Of a stretch of DNA of 64,000 nucleotides, positions 18,687 to 27,557 are shown piece after piece (position 1 is the stretch's first letter; every line of letters starts with the position of its first letter). The notes beneath the pieces are model-generated. The model was not told the DNA's origin. It searched no databases and worked only from the letters and a program-made list of their open reading frames with translations. Both the position numbers and the translations under genes were made by a program. The DNA is taken from the NCBI GenBank assembly GCA_009783465.1, contig WRDM01000004.1:1-64000 (forward strand). Reading direction: 5' to 3'. Source of the DNA: Phycisphaerae bacterium. Lineage in GTDB: Bacteria > Planctomycetota > Phycisphaerae > SM23-33.

Positions 18687-19790
18687 ATGAACCGTGTCCT
18701 GCACATGGTGGGCAGTCTGGGGTGGCACGGCGTCGAGGCCGTGGTGATGAACTATTACCGCCATATCGACCGCACGAAGATCCAATTCGATTTCATCTCG
18801 TGCTCACCGAAACCGCAACGATTCGACGACGAAATCGAACGCCTGGGCGGAAAAATTTACCGCCTGCCAGGCCGCAGCCGACGCCCGCTACGGTACTACG
18901 CCCAATTGAAATCGCTGCTGAAGGCACACCCCGAATACCGCGTCTTTCACGCGCACGGCAACAGCGCCAGCATGGTCATGGACTTGCACGCGGCCAAAGC
19001 GGCGAAGGTTCCCGTGCGGATCGGGCACAGCCATAACACGTCCTGCTTCGTGAAGTGGCAGCACTACCTGTTCAAACCGTTTTTGAACGGCGCCTGCACG
19101 CATCGTTTCGCGTGCTCCGCCGAGGCGGGGAGATGGCTCTTCGGAAAACGCGACGACGTGACCGTGTTGAAAAACGCGATCAACCTCCACACGTTCCGAT
19201 GCGACGTCGCCAGCAGAAACGACATTCGCGGCTCGTTGTCGATCACGGACGACACGCGTGTCCTGGGGCACGTCGGCGGATTGTCTTCCAATAAAAATCA
19301 CACGTTTTTGCTCGATATTTTCAAAGAATTTCTGCGCGACGACGCCCGCGCCGTGCTGCTCCTGGTGGGCGGCGGACCGTTGAAAGACGAGTTGACGGAC
19401 AAGGCCCGGCGGCTGGGCATTGCCGACAGCGTCATTTTTTACGGCAAAACGGACACGCCGGAAAAACTGTTTTCCGCGTTCGACGCGTTTGTGCTGCCGT
19501 CGCTGTACGAAGGCTTGGGCATGGTCGTCGTCGAGGCCGCCGCGTCGGGCCTGCCGTGCCTGGTCTCCGACGTCGTGCCCCAGGAAGTCAACGTAGCCGA
19601 CACGATCCGATTTCTGCCGCTAGGCGACGCAGCCGCCTGGGCGACGGCGCTGCGGGAACTGAATTGGCCACAACGGCGCGCCGATGCCGCGGACGTCGCC
19701 AAAAGCATCGAAGCCCACGGATACAACATCGAACAGGCCTCGCCATCATTGCAGAAATTTTATGAAGAAACCCTGGGCAAACGCCTGTAA
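18687..19790 (+). CDS. glycosyltransferase family 4 (GT1/EpsF-like)
   Basis: [22 protein letters not shown]-terminus; [31 protein letters not shown]. Confidence 0.9.
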   Translation: MNRVLHMVGSLGWHGVEAVVMNYYRHIDRTKIQFDFISCSPKPQRFDDEIERLGGKIYRLPGRSRRPLRYYAQLKSLLKAHPEYRVFHAHGNSASMVMDLHAAKAAKVPVRIGHSHNTSCFVKWQHYLFKPFLNGACTHRFACSAEAGRWLFGKRDDVTVLKNAINLHTFRCDVASRNDIRGSLSITDDTRVLGHVGGLSSNKNHTFLLDIFKEFLRDDARAVLLLVGGGPLKDELTDKARRLGIADSVIFYGKTDTPEKLFSAFDAFVLPSLYEGLGMVVVEAAASGLPCLVSDVVPQEVNVADTIRFLPLGDAAAWATALRELNWPQRRADAADVAKSIEAHGYNIEQASPSLQKFYEETLGKRL

Positions 19791-19949
19791 CGTGACGCGG
19801 GCGTCTGGCCCGCGTGTGGCGAGGGCATCTTGCCCTCGCGGACCGTTCCGCACGGCTGTCGCAATGAAAATACCAAGGCTTTCCATACGGCCAGCGAGGG
19901 CGGGACGCCCTCGCGACACGCGGGCAAGATGCCCGCGTCACGTTACAGG
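19784..19949. repeat. family C-type long inverted repeat spanning the GT4 stop codon
   Basis: CCTGTAACGTGACGCGGGCGTCTGGCCCGCG ... CGCGGGCAAGATGCCCGCGTCACGTTACAGG. Confidence 0.92.
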
Positions 19950-20011
19950 CGATTGCCCTGCGAAGAAACCACATCTTGAAAATTCCCCCCTCCGGGCGTA
20001 CGCTCTGCGTC

Positions 20012-21106
20012 ATGGAATCCAGCGTGGAACAATTGCCTGTGGCGATAATCGGCGCGGGCGGGTTTGGCTCGCAGACCCTGCACGCGCTGTTGAACTGCCC
20101 GCGGGTGAAATTGGTGGGATTGGCCGACCGCGACGCCTCGCTGGCGGCCAGGCTGGGCGCCGAATGCAACGTGCCCGCCTACGGCGATAACCGCTCGCTG
20201 CTGGCGGAAACCAGGCCTCGGGCCGTCTTCGCCGCCGTCCCCCCCGCCGCCGCGGGCGACGTGCTCGAACTCTGTGCAAGCCGGGGCATCCATCTCTGGA
20301 AGGAGATGCCCCTGGGACGGACCATCGAGGAAGCCGCCGCCTTCGTCCGACGCGCGGAGCAGGCGAACATCAAATTGGCCGTCGGCACGCAGCGACGGTT
20401 CGCGGACACCTATCGCCGCGCCCATGAATTACGCGGCAAGCTCGGCGACATCTTCCTCGGACGGACGCACTACCTGTTCAACTGGGGCCCGCGACTGGCC
20501 TGGCGGGGCGACAAGGCCTCCGGTGGCGGCGCGCTGATCGAACTGGGCTATCACCACATCGACCTGATCATCTGGTCGCTCGGCCTGCCCGAAGCTGTCT
20601 ACGGCCTGACGACCTGCGGCCGGCGTATGGAACCCGTCTCGCCGGAGGAAAAACTTCAGCCGCCCTACGACACGGACGACACCGCCTGCGTCATCATGCG
20701 CTACGCAAACGGCACCATGGTCACATGCGTCACGACGCGGGTCAGCGGCCCCGTCAGCGAGGAACTGATCTTCCACGGCCGATGCGGCTCGCTCCGCGCC
20801 GACGCCGAACAATGCGTCCTCCGCGACGCCGACGGCTCCGTGCTGGAAAGCCTCGCCGACCCCACCCGGCCCGCCACCGCGTACGAACGCCAGGTCGACG
20901 CCTTCGCCCAGGCCGTCCTCGACGACGCAACCTATTACCCGTGCAGCGGCCGGGAAAACCTCCTCAACGTCGCCACCATCGAAGCCATCTACCTCAGCGA
21001 CCGCACCGCCCAGCCGGAAAATCCTCGCGAACGACTGCGGTCGCAAGGATTCACCGCCGAAGACTGCCGACTGTACATAAAACCAACAACAGCCAGTAGC
21101 CAATAG
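20012..21106 (+). CDS. Gfo/Idh/MocA family oxidoreductase
   Basis: VAIIGAGGFGSQTLHALL Rossmann motif; HLWKEMPLGRTIEEAAAFVRRAEQANIKLAVGTQRRF; SGGGALIELGYHHIDLIIW. Confidence 0.9.
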   Translation: MESSVEQLPVAIIGAGGFGSQTLHALLNCPRVKLVGLADRDASLAARLGAECNVPAYGDNRSLLAETRPRAVFAAVPPAAAGDVLELCASRGIHLWKEMPLGRTIEEAAAFVRRAEQANIKLAVGTQRRFADTYRRAHELRGKLGDIFLGRTHYLFNWGPRLAWRGDKASGGGALIELGYHHIDLIIWSLGLPEAVYGLTTCGRRMEPVSPEEKLQPPYDTDDTACVIMRYANGTMVTCVTTRVSGPVSEELIFHGRCGSLRADAEQCVLRDADGSVLESLADPTRPATAYERQVDAFAQAVLDDATYYPCSGRENLLNVATIEAIYLSDRTAQPENPRERLRSQGFTAEDCRLYIKPTTASSQ

Positions 21107-21233
21107 GTATGGATATACTAGGGCAAAAAGGCAGTGAAAGCGGGAACCGGTACGCACGTGGCGATAATCGGAATCGTGTGATATGTGGCAGGCCCGGCCA
21201 TACCTGATGGCTACTGGCTATTGGCTTTTCAAC
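21087..21233. repeat. family B paired inverted repeat (AGCCAGTAGCCAATAG ... CTACTGGCTATTGGCT)
   Basis: agccagtagccaataggtatgg at 21091 and ccatacctgatggctactggctattggct ending near 21227. Confidence 0.85.
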
Positions 21234-21264
21234 GATTGGTCCTGCAAACACGGAGTAATCTTCC

Positions 21265-22038
21265 ATGCATCCAAAAACCGACTGGGACCTCGCCTCGACA
21301 AATCTGCATCGGCTGCGGGAACTGACGTACGAGGTGGCCGTATTGCCGACCGGGGCGACCGAGCCGCATAATCTGCATCTGCCGTGTGGGCAGGACACGT
21401 TGGCGGCGGTGGCGGTGGCCCGGCGATGCGTGGCCGCGGCGTGGGAGCAAACGCGGTCGGTCGTACTGCTGCCGGAATTGCCCTTCGGCGTCGACTGCAA
21501 TCTGCTGGACTTCCCGATGGCCATTCACGTCTCCCAGGCCACCCTCGACGCGATGATCCGCGAGATCGTGACGTCGCTGCGGCATCACGGCATCCGCAAG
21601 GTGGTGATCTTCAACGGCCATGGCGGAAACAACTTTTCGCCGCTGGTCCGGCAGTTGCAATGCGATCTGAACGTTCACCTATTCACCACCAACTGGTGGG
21701 AAGTAGCCAACGACCAGTACGCCCAGATTTTCGCCAACCGCGACGACCACGCCGGCGAGATGGAAACGTCTGTCTCCCTGGCACTTACACCGAAACTTGT
21801 CGAGCTGGACCGCGCCAGCGACGGCCAGGCCAAGCCCTTCCGCTTCGAAGCCCTGCAAAAAGGCTGGTTCAAAACCAGCCGCACCTTCGCCCGCCTGAAC
21901 ACCCACTGCGGCGTAGGCGACCCCCGACAGGCGACCGAAGATAAAGGTTTGCGTTTCCTAGACATAACATGCAAACGCATCACCGACTTCCTCGTCGAAC
22001 TGGCCCAGGCGAAAATCGACGAGGCGTTTCCACATTAG
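21265..22038 (+). CDS. creatininase family protein
   Basis: VAVLPTGATEPHNLHLPCGQDTLAA; FNGHGGNNFSPLVRQL; DDHAGEMETSVSLAL. Confidence 0.88.
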   Translation: MHPKTDWDLASTNLHRLRELTYEVAVLPTGATEPHNLHLPCGQDTLAAVAVARRCVAAAWEQTRSVVLLPELPFGVDCNLLDFPMAIHVSQATLDAMIREIVTSLRHHGIRKVVIFNGHGGNNFSPLVRQLQCDLNVHLFTTNWWEVANDQYAQIFANRDDHAGEMETSVSLALTPKLVELDRASDGQAKPFRFEALQKGWFKTSRTFARLNTHCGVGDPRQATEDKGLRFLDITCKRITDFLVELAQAKIDEAFPH

Positions 22039-22040
22039 GC

Positions 22041-22172
22041 AGCGACAAGTGACAAGCGACTAGCGACAAGAGCAGGAAATTCTTGTCGTTCAAAACATTA
22101 AAACTGTGAAAAACGTGAAAAACCAAGGCCGCCACCCTGCTCTTGTCGCTTGTCACTTGTCGCTTGTCACTA
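22041..22172. repeat. family J inverted repeat (GCGACAAGTGACAAGCGAC)
   Basis: AGCGACAAGTGACAAGCGACTAGCGACAAGAGCAGG ... CCTGCTCTTGTCGCTTGTCACTTGTCGCT. Confidence 0.88.
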
Positions 22173-22260
22173 TTTTGCAGCAAAATCGACGATTTTTCAT
22201 GCGATTGCCCCGCCAAGTCCGGCTATTGGCTTGACAATTTGTGATATGGCATGATATTAT

Positions 22261-23667
22261 GTGCCTCATCTTATGGTCACTGCGGCACGTACAAAGGGAC
22301 AGGTTCAGGTCAAGGTGAAGAAAAAGCCCACTCGCACCTACGAGTCGGCTATGAAGTTCTTGTTTAGCCACACGGACTACGAACAGATGCTCCGCGTGCG
22401 TTATAACCGGGACACGTTCAGCCTTGACCGGATGCGTAAGCTGCTTAAACAGTTGGGCGACCCACACTTAAAGCTCAAGACGGCCCACGTTGCCGGCACG
22501 AAGGGCAAGGGCTCGACCTGCACGATGCTCGCGTCGATGCTCCAGTCGTGCGGCTATCGGACCGGATTGTACACCTCGCCGCACATTTGCGACGTCCGCG
22601 AACGGATCACCATCAACGGCGACATGATTTCGCAGGCCGCCCTGACGAGACTGATCTGCCGGGCGGAGCCGATTATTACCAAAATGGCCGATACCAGGCC
22701 GACGTTCTTCGAAATCTTCACCGCGCTGGCGTTTCAGCACTTCGTCGAACAGGGCGTGCAAATCGCCGTGATCGAGACGGGTCTGGGCGGGCGGCTCGAC
22801 AGCACCAACGTGCTCGAGCCCAACGTCTGCGGCATCACGAATATTTCGTACGACCACATGGCCCAGCTTGGCAGCACGCTGACGGAGATCGCGACGGAAA
22901 AGGCGGGCATCATGAAGCCCTCCACGCCCGTCGTCAGCGTCCTCCAGGAACCCGAAGCCAAACGCACCCTCCGGCGGCACGCCAAGGAGACCAAATCCAA
23001 CCTGATGTTCATCGGCGAGGATATCGAGTTCAGCTACCGCGTCGAGTCCAGCCGGTCCGACGGCTGCCATACGCGCGTCTGCCTCACCACGCCGCTGAGC
23101 AAATTCGAGCACCTGCCCATGCCGCTGCTGGGCGAACACCAGGCCGTCAACTGCGGACTGGCGCTGGCCCTGCTCGACCAGCTCCGAGGCCAGGGCTTCG
23201 ACCGCGTAACCGACGCCAAGGCGATCCAGGGACTGCTGAACGTCAAAGTGCCAGGCCGCATGGAGATGGTCCTCCAGGACCCGCGCGTGCTGGTGGACGG
23301 CGCCCACAATGCCGCAAGCATCCAGGCCCTGATGCGGGCGATCGGACAGCATATTCCGTACGACTCGATGGTGATGGTGTTCGGCTGTGCCGCCGACAAG
23401 GACATCCGCGGCATGATGGACCAGATCGCCACCGGCGCGGATAAGGTGATCTTCACCAAGGCCGCCGGCAACCCCCGCGCGTGCGATCCGCACGACCTGG
23501 CCGAAATCTACGAAGAACGCAGCGGCCGAGTCGCCCAGGTCTGCGAAACGCTCCCCCAGGCCATGCGAGTCGCCCACTCCGCCGTCAGCCGCGAAGACCT
23601 CATCTGCGTAACCGGCTCGTTCTACCTAGTCGGCGAAACGAAATTGCTGCTTCAGGGAAAAAAATAG
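22261..23667 (+). CDS. folC: bifunctional folylpolyglutamate/dihydrofolate synthase (start may be 22351)
   Basis: HVAGTKGKGSTCTMLASML; IETGLGGRLDSTNV; ITNISYDHMAQLGSTLTEIATEKAGI. Confidence 0.93.
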   Translation: MPHLMVTAARTKGQVQVKVKKKPTRTYESAMKFLFSHTDYEQMLRVRYNRDTFSLDRMRKLLKQLGDPHLKLKTAHVAGTKGKGSTCTMLASMLQSCGYRTGLYTSPHICDVRERITINGDMISQAALTRLICRAEPIITKMADTRPTFFEIFTALAFQHFVEQGVQIAVIETGLGGRLDSTNVLEPNVCGITNISYDHMAQLGSTLTEIATEKAGIMKPSTPVVSVLQEPEAKRTLRRHAKETKSNLMFIGEDIEFSYRVESSRSDGCHTRVCLTTPLSKFEHLPMPLLGEHQAVNCGLALALLDQLRGQGFDRVTDAKAIQGLLNVKVPGRMEMVLQDPRVLVDGAHNAASIQALMRAIGQHIPYDSMVMVFGCAADKDIRGMMDQIATGADKVIFTKAAGNPRACDPHDLAEIYEERSGRVAQVCETLPQAMRVAHSAVSREDLICVTGSFYLVGETKLLLQGKK

Positions 23668-23734
23668 CCGCGACCCACTGCGTGGGGAGCGATAAAAAAC
23701 AACAGGCCGTCGGAATGCGAAAACCGCATCCGAC

Positions 23735-23819
23735 GGCTTGCTGTTTTGCGCTGTCGAACGCTCCACACTACCAAACGTTCTCTGACACCACACGATCTGC
23801 AACGCAAACAGGCAGAGCC
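23735..23819. repeat. family A hairpin (divergent arms)
   Basis: GGCTTGCTGTTTTGCGCTGT ... TGCAACGCAAACAGGCAGAGCC. Confidence 0.8.
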
Positions 23820-23829
23820 ATATCCACAT

Positions 23830-24600
23830 TTACTTTTGCAGCACATTCCGCAAACATTTCACCAGCACGGGTTTTACTTCGTCGAGCGTTATGGGCCTGC
23901 CGAGGCAGGTTTGCATGTCGGTGATGCCGGTCTCCCGCAGGCCGCAGGGGACGATCAAATCGAAGTGTTTGCGGTTGACGTTCACGTTGAGCGCTAGGCC
24001 GTGCCATGTCACCCAACGTCGCACCGCGATGCCGATGGCGGCGATTTTTTCGTCGCCAATCCACGCACCCGTCGCGCCGGCCCGACGCGTCGCCGACAGG
24101 CCAAACACCGCCAAACAGTCGATGATCGCCTGCTCCAGCCCCCGTACATACTCGTGCACGCCGCAATGTGCAGGCAGGATGCCCCTGCAACGTGACGCGG
24201 GCGTCTCGCCCGCGTTGTGCGCTCCATGGGGCTGATCCGTGGAATATGTAAAACTCTCTTCTCCAGACGCGGGCGGGACGCCCGCGTCACGTTGGACGCC
24301 CGTGCTACGGGGCCACAGCCGCACGATCGGGTACGCCACCAGTTGACCGGGGCCGTGATACGTCACGTCGCCGCCACGCGTGATTTCGTGCGTCTCGATG
24401 CCCTCCCGCCGCAGCATGACCTCGTCGGCGAGAACGTGCTCCGCCTTGGCCCGCCGGCCGAGCGTCAACACCGGTGGAATGTGCTCAACCAGCAGCAAAA
24501 ACCCCTCGTGCGACACATCCGCCACCACCTCCGCCAGCCGCGCCTGTTGCTCGGCCAGGGCATCGCGGTACTTCAATTGTCCCAGGTCAATCACTCGCAT
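23830..24600 (-). CDS. lipB: octanoyltransferase with in-frame repeat insertion
   Basis: EHIPPVLTLGRRAKAEHVL; GGDVTYHGPGQLVAYPIVRL; KIAAIGIAVRRWVTWHGLALNVN. Confidence 0.92.
   Translation of the reverse strand: MRVIDLGQLKYRDALAEQQARLAEVVADVSHEGFLLLVEHIPPVLTLGRRAKAEHVLADEVMLRREGIETHEITRGGDVTYHGPGQLVAYPIVRLWPRSTGVQRDAGVPPASGEESFTYSTDQPHGAHNAGETPASRCRGILPAHCGVHEYVRGLEQAIIDCLAVFGLSATRRAGATGAWIGDEKIAAIGIAVRRWVTWHGLALNVNVNRKHFDLIVPCGLRETGITDMQTCLGRPITLDEVKPVLVKCLRNVLQK
24171..24309. repeat. family C-type inverted repeat inside lipB
   Basis: cgtgacgcgggcgtctcgcccgcg ... cgcgggcgggacgcccgcgtcacg, in frame as PRSTGVQRDAGVPPAS...ASRCRGILPAH. Confidence 0.88.
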
Positions 24601-24682
24601 GAGCGTAGTGTACCCCAAGCGAGCGTCTCCGCCTTTGAAATTCGTGCTGTTGCCTTCGCGGCCATCTTGATATTCTGAAGGC

Positions 24683-25252
24683 ATGACCATTCACAACCGT
24701 ACTCCCTCGCGTGGAACATCGCTCGCGCCAACACTCGCGTGGCTTGGCGGCGGGATTGCCGTCGGCATTCTGGCGGGGCTGGCATTTATTTTCTTCGCCG
24801 CCGACCACGTGTTGCCACGGCCCCGCGGCGGCGATTCCGTCGCCGGGTGCAGCGAACATCTTGCCGACTTAGCCAACGAAGTCTGGCGAGGCTACAATCA
24901 AGGCCACCGCGCCGACAGCCTGGACGACCTCCGTGTCCGGGGCACGGCGATGGATCTCTTCCGCTGCCCCGCCGCCGGCAATGAGCACGGCCATGCGTCC
25001 GCTGGCGGCCTGGCGACGGACTACGTCTACGCGCCGGGCATCGGCGAAGGCGACGCGATCGAACCGCCGCTGCTGTTCGAGCTGCCGTCCAACCACGGCC
25101 AGACGCTTTTCCACGTCATGCCGCGCGACCTCACCCAACCGACGGAAGTCCGCGACAGTTCGCAAATCCACGGCCACGTGCAGCACCTCAACGACTATCT
25201 CACGGCGCAGCGTGAGCGTGGGCTGGCAGAAAAAATGCGGGAGGGCCGATAA
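24683..25252 (+). CDS. hypothetical membrane-anchored protein
   Basis: 189 aa, N-terminal TM; coupled (ATG overlaps stop) to the next ORF. Confidence 0.55.
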   Translation: MTIHNRTPSRGTSLAPTLAWLGGGIAVGILAGLAFIFFAADHVLPRPRGGDSVAGCSEHLADLANEVWRGYNQGHRADSLDDLRVRGTAMDLFRCPAAGNEHGHASAGGLATDYVYAPGIGEGDAIEPPLLFELPSNHGQTLFHVMPRDLTQPTEVRDSSQIHGHVQHLNDYLTAQRERGLAEKMREGR

Positions 25253-25779
25253 TGCTGGACAAATCGCAACAAACGCCGCTGTCGTTGGGGATTCTGATCG
25301 GGTTGGCCGTGACGCTGGCGGTGTATTTCGGGGTGGTTCGGCCTGCCCCGGCCACGCAGGCGGCGCCGACGCAGCAGGACGGTTTCGCCGTCAGCGGAAC
25401 GGCCTGCATGGCAATCGCCCGGGCGATCGAAACGTACGAATCGCGGCACCAGCGTCGGCCCGGTCGGCTGGCGGATCTGGTCGACGCCCAACTGCTCCGC
25501 GCGTCGGCCCTTCACGACGAACGCCGACTCGCCGACTCGCCGCCGACCTACAAAAAACGCCCGATGAACGACGTCGTCTACTTCCCAAGCCTCCGCCGCT
25601 TCGACGCGCCCGACCTGATCCTGCTCTGCACGCTCGTCCTCCGCGAAGGCGAAACCCACTACCATGCCGTCACCAACGACGGCGGTTACCGCACCCTCTC
25701 CCGCGCCGAATTAATCACTGCCCTGAACCGAACCTACACCGCCATCGGCAAAGATATTCCGTGGCAGAAAATGGAGTAG
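25252..25779 (+). CDS. hypothetical membrane-anchored protein
   Basis: 175 aa, TM segment LGILIGLAVTLAVYFGVV. Confidence 0.55.
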   Translation: MLDKSQQTPLSLGILIGLAVTLAVYFGVVRPAPATQAAPTQQDGFAVSGTACMAIARAIETYESRHQRRPGRLADLVDAQLLRASALHDERRLADSPPTYKKRPMNDVVYFPSLRRFDAPDLILLCTLVLREGETHYHAVTNDGGYRTLSRAELITALNRTYTAIGKDIPWQKME

Positions 25780-25785
25780 GAAAGG

Positions 25786-27114
25786 TTACTCTTTGAGTTC
25801 CGTCGCCAGCTTCCGGCCTGGCGTGCGGGCCTTCTCTTCTTCGAGCGGTTTGGTTTGGCCGGGGTCTTCGTAGACGGACACGGAGCTGAACTGGTTTTCG
25901 CCCGGCGGCCAATAGGTCAGGATTTTTACGTGCAGGTAATCCAGTTTCGGCAGCCCGCCGCGTGGGGGGAAGGTTCCCGCCCAGCGTGTCCAGTCGCCCA
26001 CGCCGCCGGCGGAGATGTGCCACCGCCACGCCTCGCGAACGTACCGCGAGGGATTCTTCCTTTTATCGGCCTCGATAAGCCGCTTGCGTTCGGCGGGCGG
26101 GAGTTTGGAGAATTGCAGCGGCGTGAGCTTGTGTTCGATCAGGGCCGTCTCGCTCAGGCCATCCTCGGCGAACTCGGTTTTGACCCAGCCTTTGACGAAC
26201 ACCTTCGTCGCACAATGGCCCTTGCCTTCCACCACCAGCCAATACCGCCAGCCGTCACGCGGCTTGAAGTATTCGCTGATGATATCGCAGCCTTCCAGCC
26301 CCGCGACGCCGCCCATGGATTCGTCGGGCCTGATGCGAGGCGGGCGGGCGGGATTGGCCTGGCCGAACATCAGCTTGCGGCGATAATCCCGCCAGTCCTC
26401 GCGGTGGAAGCCGTTGAGCATGCGAAGCACGTTGCCGCGTTCGGGGTCTCTGCCCATGATCGTGCTGACGTTGTCGATGGGGATCCAGCCTTTGCCGCCG
26501 GCGGCGAAATCGCTGTTGGGGTTGATCGGATCGCCGTAGACTTTCGGTTCGGGCACGTCGCCGTGCTGCGGCGGAATCCACCGGGCCTGCCCGGAAACCT
26601 TCTCGACAATCTTCGACGCGATCACGCCCGCGCCGCGCTCCGTGGTGTCGGAAAAACTTTCCGTCCACTCGTCCAGCGGCGACTTGTCGCGAAGGTCCAC
26701 CACGCGGACCTTTACGTTCCACTTGTACGTCGCCTCTTTGTGCATGCCTTTTTTTTCGTGCTCCAGCGTGCCGAAGACCAGCACGCGGCCGTCGAAGACC
26801 TCCGTCAGGAGTTCCTCCAGATCGGCCCGTTTGGCGTCGGGTTTGAGAGGCCCGCTGCCTTCGCGGATCGTGAACTTGTCGATGACCTCGCACTCTTCCG
26901 TGACGTACCGCTTGAGGCCCAGGCGGATCCGGTGGGCGAAATCTTCGCCGCGGTCTTTGTCGGCGCAGACGAAATCCAGCACGATGATCGGGACTTTCTC
27001 CACCGGCCTGCCCGAATCGTCGTTCCGGTCTGTCATGTCGGGTTTGGCCTGCCCCCACGCGGACCCGATCAGACACGCCGCCACAACCGCCATCGACATC
27101 GTGAGTTTGTTCAT
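25786..27114 (-). CDS. hypothetical exported protein
   Basis: signal peptide MNKLTMSMAVVAACLIGSAWGQ; start chosen inside the longer ORF because the upstream part overlaps repeats. Confidence 0.6.
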   Translation of the reverse strand: MNKLTMSMAVVAACLIGSAWGQAKPDMTDRNDDSGRPVEKVPIIVLDFVCADKDRGEDFAHRIRLGLKRYVTEECEVIDKFTIREGSGPLKPDAKRADLEELLTEVFDGRVLVFGTLEHEKKGMHKEATYKWNVKVRVVDLRDKSPLDEWTESFSDTTERGAGVIASKIVEKVSGQARWIPPQHGDVPEPKVYGDPINPNSDFAAGGKGWIPIDNVSTIMGRDPERGNVLRMLNGFHREDWRDYRRKLMFGQANPARPPRIRPDESMGGVAGLEGCDIISEYFKPRDGWRYWLVVEGKGHCATKVFVKGWVKTEFAEDGLSETALIEHKLTPLQFSKLPPAERKRLIEADKRKNPSRYVREAWRWHISAGGVGDWTRWAGTFPPRGGLPKLDYLHVKILTYWPPGENQFSSVSVYEDPGQTKPLEEEKARTPGRKLATELKE

Positions 27115-27305
27115 CCTGTCGTCCTCGTCAGCCTGAACGCACAGGCTGCTGGCATGGAAACCGCGCGGCCCCAGGCGCGCCCGGCCTGGGACTTCCTGGT
27201 GTTCTATTATATCGGAAACCTCGACACAAGCCAGTAGCCAATAGCCAGCAGGCAGGGAAAGGGTGCACGTCACCGTTGTGGGTAGAAGTCGTCGCAAAGC
27301 CCAAT

Positions 27306-27409
27306 CTGGCCGCAGGCCCTGCCATTTTGCGTTGTCGATCGTTGTGATAACCGAAGCGTTCCATCGCTCACGTCGTCTTGCAACGCAAACTGGCAGGGCC
27401 TGCGGCCAG
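27306..27409. repeat. family A hairpin element
   Basis: CTGGCCGCAGGCCCTGCCATTTTGCGTTGT ... CAACGCAAACTGGCAGGGCCTGCGGCCAG. Confidence 0.92.
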
Positions 27410-27557
27410 TGGCGCCTAAACACGAATCTCGTGCGAAAAGGAGGGATGACACGCGTTCGCCCTTCCCCGCCCTCACCGCCGCTTGCATCCGTCGCGGGAT
27501 TTGGCGACAATTTCGTGTGTCGTTGCTGGGACATTTCACATGGACATGGAGCATCCG

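Noticed and set aside
25855-27237. 460 aa plus-strand ORF
   Set aside because: Antisense to the exported protein at 25786-27114 and lacks domain motifs.
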